From assembly GCA_903919535.1 (NCBI GenBank), contig CAIXIP010000217.1:1-49447 (forward strand): 49,447 nucleotides of DNA. Reading direction: 5' to 3'. The translations under genes were made by a program, and so were the position numbers. The DNA is from an uncultured Bacteroidota bacterium (lineage in GTDB: Bacteria > Bacteroidota > Bacteroidia > 2-12-FULL-35-15). Position 1 is the first letter of the stretch, and every line of letters begins with the position of its first letter. Below are positions 45,745 to 49,447 of this stretch, one piece after another. The notes beneath the pieces are model-generated. The model made no database searches. It saw only the letters and a program-made list of their open reading frames with translations, and was not told the origin of the DNA.

Positions 45745-47031
45745 ATGAAAAAACTTCTTTTTATAACATTCCTTTTCACATCCACAGCAAATGCTCAAAC
45801 TAAAAGCATTTTACTCATGAATGGAATTGCACATTTAGGCAACGACAGTGTTATTCAAAATTCATATATCGGAATAAAAAATGGAAAAATTATTGAAGTG
45901 CTTGATGCTTCAAAAACGAAAGCCGAGCTCGGCAATTATGATGAAAAAATAGACGCCTCTGGAAAAAACATTTATCCCGGAATAATTTCCCCTAATTCTA
46001 CTTTAGGCTTAATTGAAATGGAATCTGTTAGGGCAACAAGTGATTTTAAAGAAGTTGGCTCTACCTTACCAAATGTTCGTTCATTGATAGCGTATAATAC
46101 CGATTCAAAATTAATTCCTACTATCCGAACCAATGGTATTTTATTAGCACAAATCACTCCTCGTGGCGGGATGATATCAGGTACATCTAGTATTGTTGTT
46201 TTAGATGGATGGAACTGGGAAGATGCAGCTTATAAAATTGATGATGGTTTGCATCTTAACTGGCCAAAAATGCAGATCCATAAGTATTTGGATGAAGATA
46301 ATATTTACCCAGGCCCATATGAAAAAAATAAAGATTACCCTAAACAAACAAACGAATTGAAAAAATTATTTGCCGATGCTAAATCATACAGTGAAACAGA
46401 AGAAATAGAAGAAAAAAACCTTCGATTCGAAGCAATGAAAGGACTTTTTAATGGGACAAAAACTTTATTTATTCATGCTGATAATGTAAAAGAAATTATT
46501 GAAGCTGTAAATTTCTCGAAACAATATGGAATAAAAAAAGTTTCTATTGTTGGTGGAAAAGATAGCTGGATGGTAACAGATATGTTACGTGAAAATAACA
46601 TTTCAGTAATTGTAGGACGCGTTCATAGTTTGCCCGAACATCCAGAAGATGATGTTGATCTACCATATAAACTTCCATACTTATTGCAAAAAGAAGGAGT
46701 ACTTTTTTGTTTAGACAATTCAGGCGACATGGAAGCTATGGAAACCCGAAATTTACCTTTTATGGCCGGAACGGCTTCCGCATACGGACTTACAAAAGAA
46801 CAAGCTTTAAAAGCAATAACTCTTAACACTGCTAAAATTTTAGGTGTTGATAAAACTACTGGAAGCATTGAATTAGGGAAAGATGCAACACTGTTTATTT
46901 CAACAGGAGATGTACTGGATATGCGAACAAATAACGTTGAACATGCGTTTATAAAAGGTATTAGTATAGATCTCAACAATGACCAAAAAGTACTTTATGA
47001 AAAGTATAAAAAGAAATATGGTTTGAAATAA
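45745..47031 (+). CDS. Amidohydrolase-like protein lacking the HxH metal motif
   Basis: This 428-residue protein has a signal peptide (LLFITFLFTSTANAQ) and an amidohydrolase fold: the beta-sandwich start GIKNGKIIEVLDAS, then GKNIYPGIISPNSTLGL where the active-site HxH should be, but Asn84 and Thr86 stand in its place. The C-terminal LDNSGDMEAMETR and the TLNTAKILGVDKTTGSIELGKDA tail are retained. Like the N-terminal half of its neighbour, it therefore looks like a degenerate enzyme, perhaps a structural partner of the active C-terminal half next door. Spacing of 18 bases suggests co-expression. Any catalytic activity would need a different mechanism. Confidence 0.8.
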   Translation: MKKLLFITFLFTSTANAQTKSILLMNGIAHLGNDSVIQNSYIGIKNGKIIEVLDASKTKAELGNYDEKIDASGKNIYPGIISPNSTLGLIEMESVRATSDFKEVGSTLPNVRSLIAYNTDSKLIPTIRTNGILLAQITPRGGMISGTSSIVVLDGWNWEDAAYKIDDGLHLNWPKMQIHKYLDEDNIYPGPYEKNKDYPKQTNELKKLFADAKSYSETEEIEEKNLRFEAMKGLFNGTKTLFIHADNVKEIIEAVNFSKQYGIKKVSIVGGKDSWMVTDMLRENNISVIVGRVHSLPEHPEDDVDLPYKLPYLLQKEGVLFCLDNSGDMEAMETRNLPFMAGTASAYGLTKEQALKAITLNTAKILGVDKTTGSIELGKDATLFISTGDVLDMRTNNVEHAFIKGISIDLNNDQKVLYEKYKKKYGLK

Positions 47032-47060
47032 TTCAAAATATTAAACTCAAATACTTTAAC

Positions 47061-47068
47061 TATTTTTG
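47061..47068 (+). promoter_or_regulatory. -7 box of the large secreted protein gene
   Basis: TATTTTTG is an exact consensus match 35 bases before the ATG at 47104, the same spacing as at 42610 for the amidohydrolase gene. No -33 TTTG is visible. Confidence 0.45.
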
Positions 47069-47103
47069 CCAAAAGTATTTCTCTAATTGTAAAAACGGTA
47101 TAG

Positions 47104-49447
47104 ATGAGTTATCCTAATACATATTCTAAACTTAAAACATTTTGTTTATTCTTTTTTCTATTCTATTCTTTAAATAGTTTCTCTCAATGGTTTTCTCAGG
47201 CACCACCTAATACTATTTCGTTTCACTCAATAGTATTTCCGAGTAACACAATAGGTTATATGGCTGGCGGATCTGAAATATATAAATCTACTAATGGTGG
47301 TGTTTCATGGGTAATTTTAGGCTACCCTCTTCCAACTTTTAACGACTCGCTTTTTTGGCAAGGAAAAGTTAAAGACCATTTGTTTTTTACTTCTCTTGAT
47401 ACAGGGTTTGCTGCCGGGTGGGACATCTGGACAAACACTTCAATAATTCTTAAGACAGTTGATGGCGGAGCAACATGGGTTACTAAACATACAGGTTCTC
47501 CTAACTGCAAAATTAATTCTATATTCTTTCCATCCGCAACAATCGGTTATGCAGTTGGAAACAATGGAACGATTTACAAAACAACGAACGCAGGTAACAA
47601 CTGGACCTCATTTATTTTAACAAGTACCACAGAGGAAATGGCAGGCCTTTATTTTGTTGACAACAACATCGGATACGTTGTTAGTGGAACAAAGACATAT
47701 AAAACAATTAATGGTGGTAGTAATTGGACCATAGTAAATTCATTAGGAGGCACATGTGTGTGGTTTCAAAATTCCCAAATTGGTTATGTAGGAACAAGTG
47801 GAGGAACCGTACGCAAAACGACTAATTTTGGTTCCTCTTGGGTCACCTGTAATTTTGGAAATAACACACAAGTAAACAAATTATTTTTCACTAATGATAG
47901 TATTGGGTATGCAACAACAGGGCTCTCACAATACGGAAAAATCTATAAAACAAAAGATTATGGGATGCACTGGGAACCACAACCTTCTAGTGATGGGGAA
48001 AAATTATCAGACATATGTTTTACCGATGATAACAAAGGATTTAGTGTGGGAGATAACGGAAGAATAATCCATACAACAAATGCGGGTGGCTTAAATGCAC
48101 CTGTTGCTTTTTATACAAATGACAATCCCAATTTTTGTAATAGCATTACAAACTTTACAAACCTTGGACTGACAAGCAATAATTATTCTTGGCTAGTAAA
48201 TAATAATATTATTTCAAATACTTATAATTTTAGCTATGCTTTTTCAGAAGCAACTTCATACACTTTAAGTTTAATTGCAGATAACGGCAACTACACTGAT
48301 ACATTACAAACTAATTTTACTACACCTAATAACTCATCGATTAACTTTACAGCTACTGTTCAAAGTGATAGTCTTTGTATTTACGGCTCTACTAATATTT
48401 ATATTTCAAATTCCGAAAACGATGTAGTTTACAATATTAAAAACGGAACTACATACCTTACTACATACGGGTTGAGCGGCAATGGAGGGACATTAAGCTT
48501 TTCAACAGGATATTTAAATTCCACAACTACATTTACTGTTGAGGCAAAAAAATTAAATGCTTGTGGAACAATAATAAGTACACAAAATATTATTATTTAT
48601 GTGATTCCACAACCAAATTGGAACCTTGTCCTTGATGCTGTTCAAAATCCAATTTGTGAAGGAGATTCTGCCACCATTATCATTCATGCTTCAGAACCAG
48701 GAATAAAATACTGGATTACTCGTTACGCTGGCGGATTCCCTATAGCAAGTGCTACCCAAATTGGCAATGGGGGAGATATCTATTTGCCAGTTTCAGGAGC
48801 TGGCTCGTATGAATATCAATGCCAAAATATATTATCATGTTCGCCAGTTGGTTCCACAACCCCTTTTGTTATTACAACAAGGGTATTAAATGTTGATTTT
48901 TCGTTATCCGGATATAACACGTTCGTTGGGGATACACTCCATATAACTAATTCTTCTAATGGGGATAGCTATTCGTGGCAATTTGCTGGCGCAAACTTAA
49001 CATCATCTAATGACACAACTCCCCATAATATTTTTTATCCTAGTATTGGTGATTATTCTATTCACCTGACAGGAACTACATCGGGAGGTTGTACCGAAAG
49101 TGTTGTAAAAAACATCAGCGTGTTTGATACGATTGGTGAAAAAACAAATACAAATTGCTGGACGTATAACGAAAATGGCAATGTAACTTTCACGAACCCC
49201 ACCACTGGAAGCAATTTACCTTTTCATACTCACACCATTTCAGACGAATTTATAGATAACAAAGGGAATGTTTATTTAACAGGATTTTATAAAAATTCAT
49301 ATGTGTCATGGGATATAAAATATAATTTTTTCATAAAAAAAATCGATAAAAACGGACAATTGATTTGGGAGAAATATCAAACTTATGGATGGACAAATCA
49401 AGATATAAATAGTTTTACTTCTGGAATTACGGTTGATACATTAGGAA
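47104..49447 (+). CDS. Large secreted YCF48-type propeller/PKD protein (3' end cut off)
   Basis: This gene is absent from the ORF track because it has no stop before the window edge; I translated it from the ATG at 47104 and the frame stays open for 781 codons. It starts with a signal peptide (FCLFFFLFYSLNSFSQ). Residues from about 30 to 340 contain seven repeats of the type GYAVGNNGTIYKTTNAGNNW, the YCF48/BNR-like pattern, which should form a seven-bladed beta-propeller. PKD/Ig-like domains follow, including FSLSGYNTFVGDTLHITNSS and YSWQFAGANL. The visible end begins another repeat, NKGNVYLTGFYKNS and KKIDKNGQLIWEK, of the SBBP type. It is probably surface-exposed and might carry a type IX C-terminal signal beyond the window. 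Confidence 0.9.
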   Translation, partial: MSYPNTYSKLKTFCLFFFLFYSLNSFSQWFSQAPPNTISFHSIVFPSNTIGYMAGGSEIYKSTNGGVSWVILGYPLPTFNDSLFWQGKVKDHLFFTSLDTGFAAGWDIWTNTSIILKTVDGGATWVTKHTGSPNCKINSIFFPSATIGYAVGNNGTIYKTTNAGNNWTSFILTSTTEEMAGLYFVDNNIGYVVSGTKTYKTINGGSNWTIVNSLGGTCVWFQNSQIGYVGTSGGTVRKTTNFGSSWVTCNFGNNTQVNKLFFTNDSIGYATTGLSQYGKIYKTKDYGMHWEPQPSSDGEKLSDICFTDDNKGFSVGDNGRIIHTTNAGGLNAPVAFYTNDNPNFCNSITNFTNLGLTSNNYSWLVNNNIISNTYNFSYAFSEATSYTLSLIADNGNYTDTLQTNFTTPNNSSINFTATVQSDSLCIYGSTNIYISNSENDVVYNIKNGTTYLTTYGLSGNGGTLSFSTGYLNSTTTFTVEAKKLNACGTIISTQNIIIYVIPQPNWNLVLDAVQNPICEGDSATIIIHASEPGIKYWITRYAGGFPIASATQIGNGGDIYLPVSGAGSYEYQCQNILSCSPVGSTTPFVITTRVLNVDFSLSGYNTFVGDTLHITNSSNGDSYSWQFAGANLTSSNDTTPHNIFYPSIGDYSIHLTGTTSGGCTESVVKNISVFDTIGEKTNTNCWTYNENGNVTFTNPTTGSNLPFHTHTISDEFIDNKGNVYLTGFYKNSYVSWDIKYNFFIKKIDKNGQLIWEKYQTYGWTNQDINSFTSGITVDTLG

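Noticed and set aside
47322-47510. 62-residue minus-strand ORF
   Set aside because: It is antisense to the large secreted protein whose frame is open throughout.
1-49447. tRNA, rRNA, CRISPR, insertion sequences or prophage
   Set aside because: No cloverleaf-like sequences, regularly spaced repeats, transposase, integrase or phage structural genes were seen; all intergenic gaps are under about 250 bases.

Overview
The window is a stretch of chromosome from a member of the phylum Bacteroidota. It is AT-rich. Genes lack obvious Shine-Dalgarno sequences, and many are preceded by the Bacteroidota sigma factor -7 motif TAnnTTTG. The content is typical of the phylum: a PorU-type C25 sortase-like peptidase next to a PorV/PorQ-family protein, a DUF5686/CarboxypepD_reg outer-membrane protein, TMTC-like and other GT-C glycosyltransferases, and a giant secreted propeller/PKD protein. 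I cannot place it below phylum. I see no rRNA, tRNA, CRISPR array, insertion sequence or prophage, and no gene-free stretch longer than about 300 bases.

Region 1 (1-7866), cell-surface sugars: the 3' part of arabinose-5-phosphate isomerase (kdsD), a GT2 glycosyltransferase and a DUF2304 protein form one operon. They are followed by a TMTC-like membrane glycosyltransferase with C-terminal TPRs, an acyltransferase-3 gene broken by a +1 shift in a T9 tract, a TPR protein paralogous to the C-terminus of the TMTC-like protein, and a GT87-like membrane protein. Region 2 (8004-13646), envelope and housekeeping: tatC, an AhpD-like protein, a DUF5686 outer-membrane protein with lptB, then pssA-purS on the minus strand. 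Region 3 (13699-17534): a polytopic membrane protein, an MBOAT O-acyltransferase and an SGNH-like protein, which looks like an extracellular polysaccharide acylation set. Region 4 (17687-25347): a PorV/PorQ-family protein translationally coupled to a 1682-residue PorU2-type peptidase, then a convergent GT39-like glycosyltransferase. Region 5 (25417-28683): a DUF6973-like secreted protein, apolipoprotein N-acyltransferase (lnt) and ferrochelatase (hemH).

Region 6 (28750-34784): the classical fatty-acid initiation operon yceD-rpmF-plsX-fabH-accB-accC on the minus strand, with a recognisable -33/-7 promoter, and pdxA upstream. Region 7 (34969-42518): two secreted hypotheticals, an L,D-transpeptidase lipoprotein, a cytochrome c-like lipoprotein, a MOSC protein, hflX, and a membrane protein fused to cytochrome c. 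Region 8 (42652-47031): tandem amidohydrolase-family proteins, of which only the C-terminal half of the first keeps an HxH metal motif. The window ends inside a large secreted protein (47104 to the edge) that is missing from the ORF track because it has no stop codon here.

The most unusual items are the T9-tract frameshift in the acyltransferase, the inverted TPR paralogues flanking it, the PorU2/PorV-like pair, the degenerate amidohydrolase domains, and a CX4CH haem motif. I did not find a clearly undescribed multi-gene system. The best candidates for something new are the frameshifted acyltransferase locus and the MBOAT/SGNH/polytopic-protein trio.
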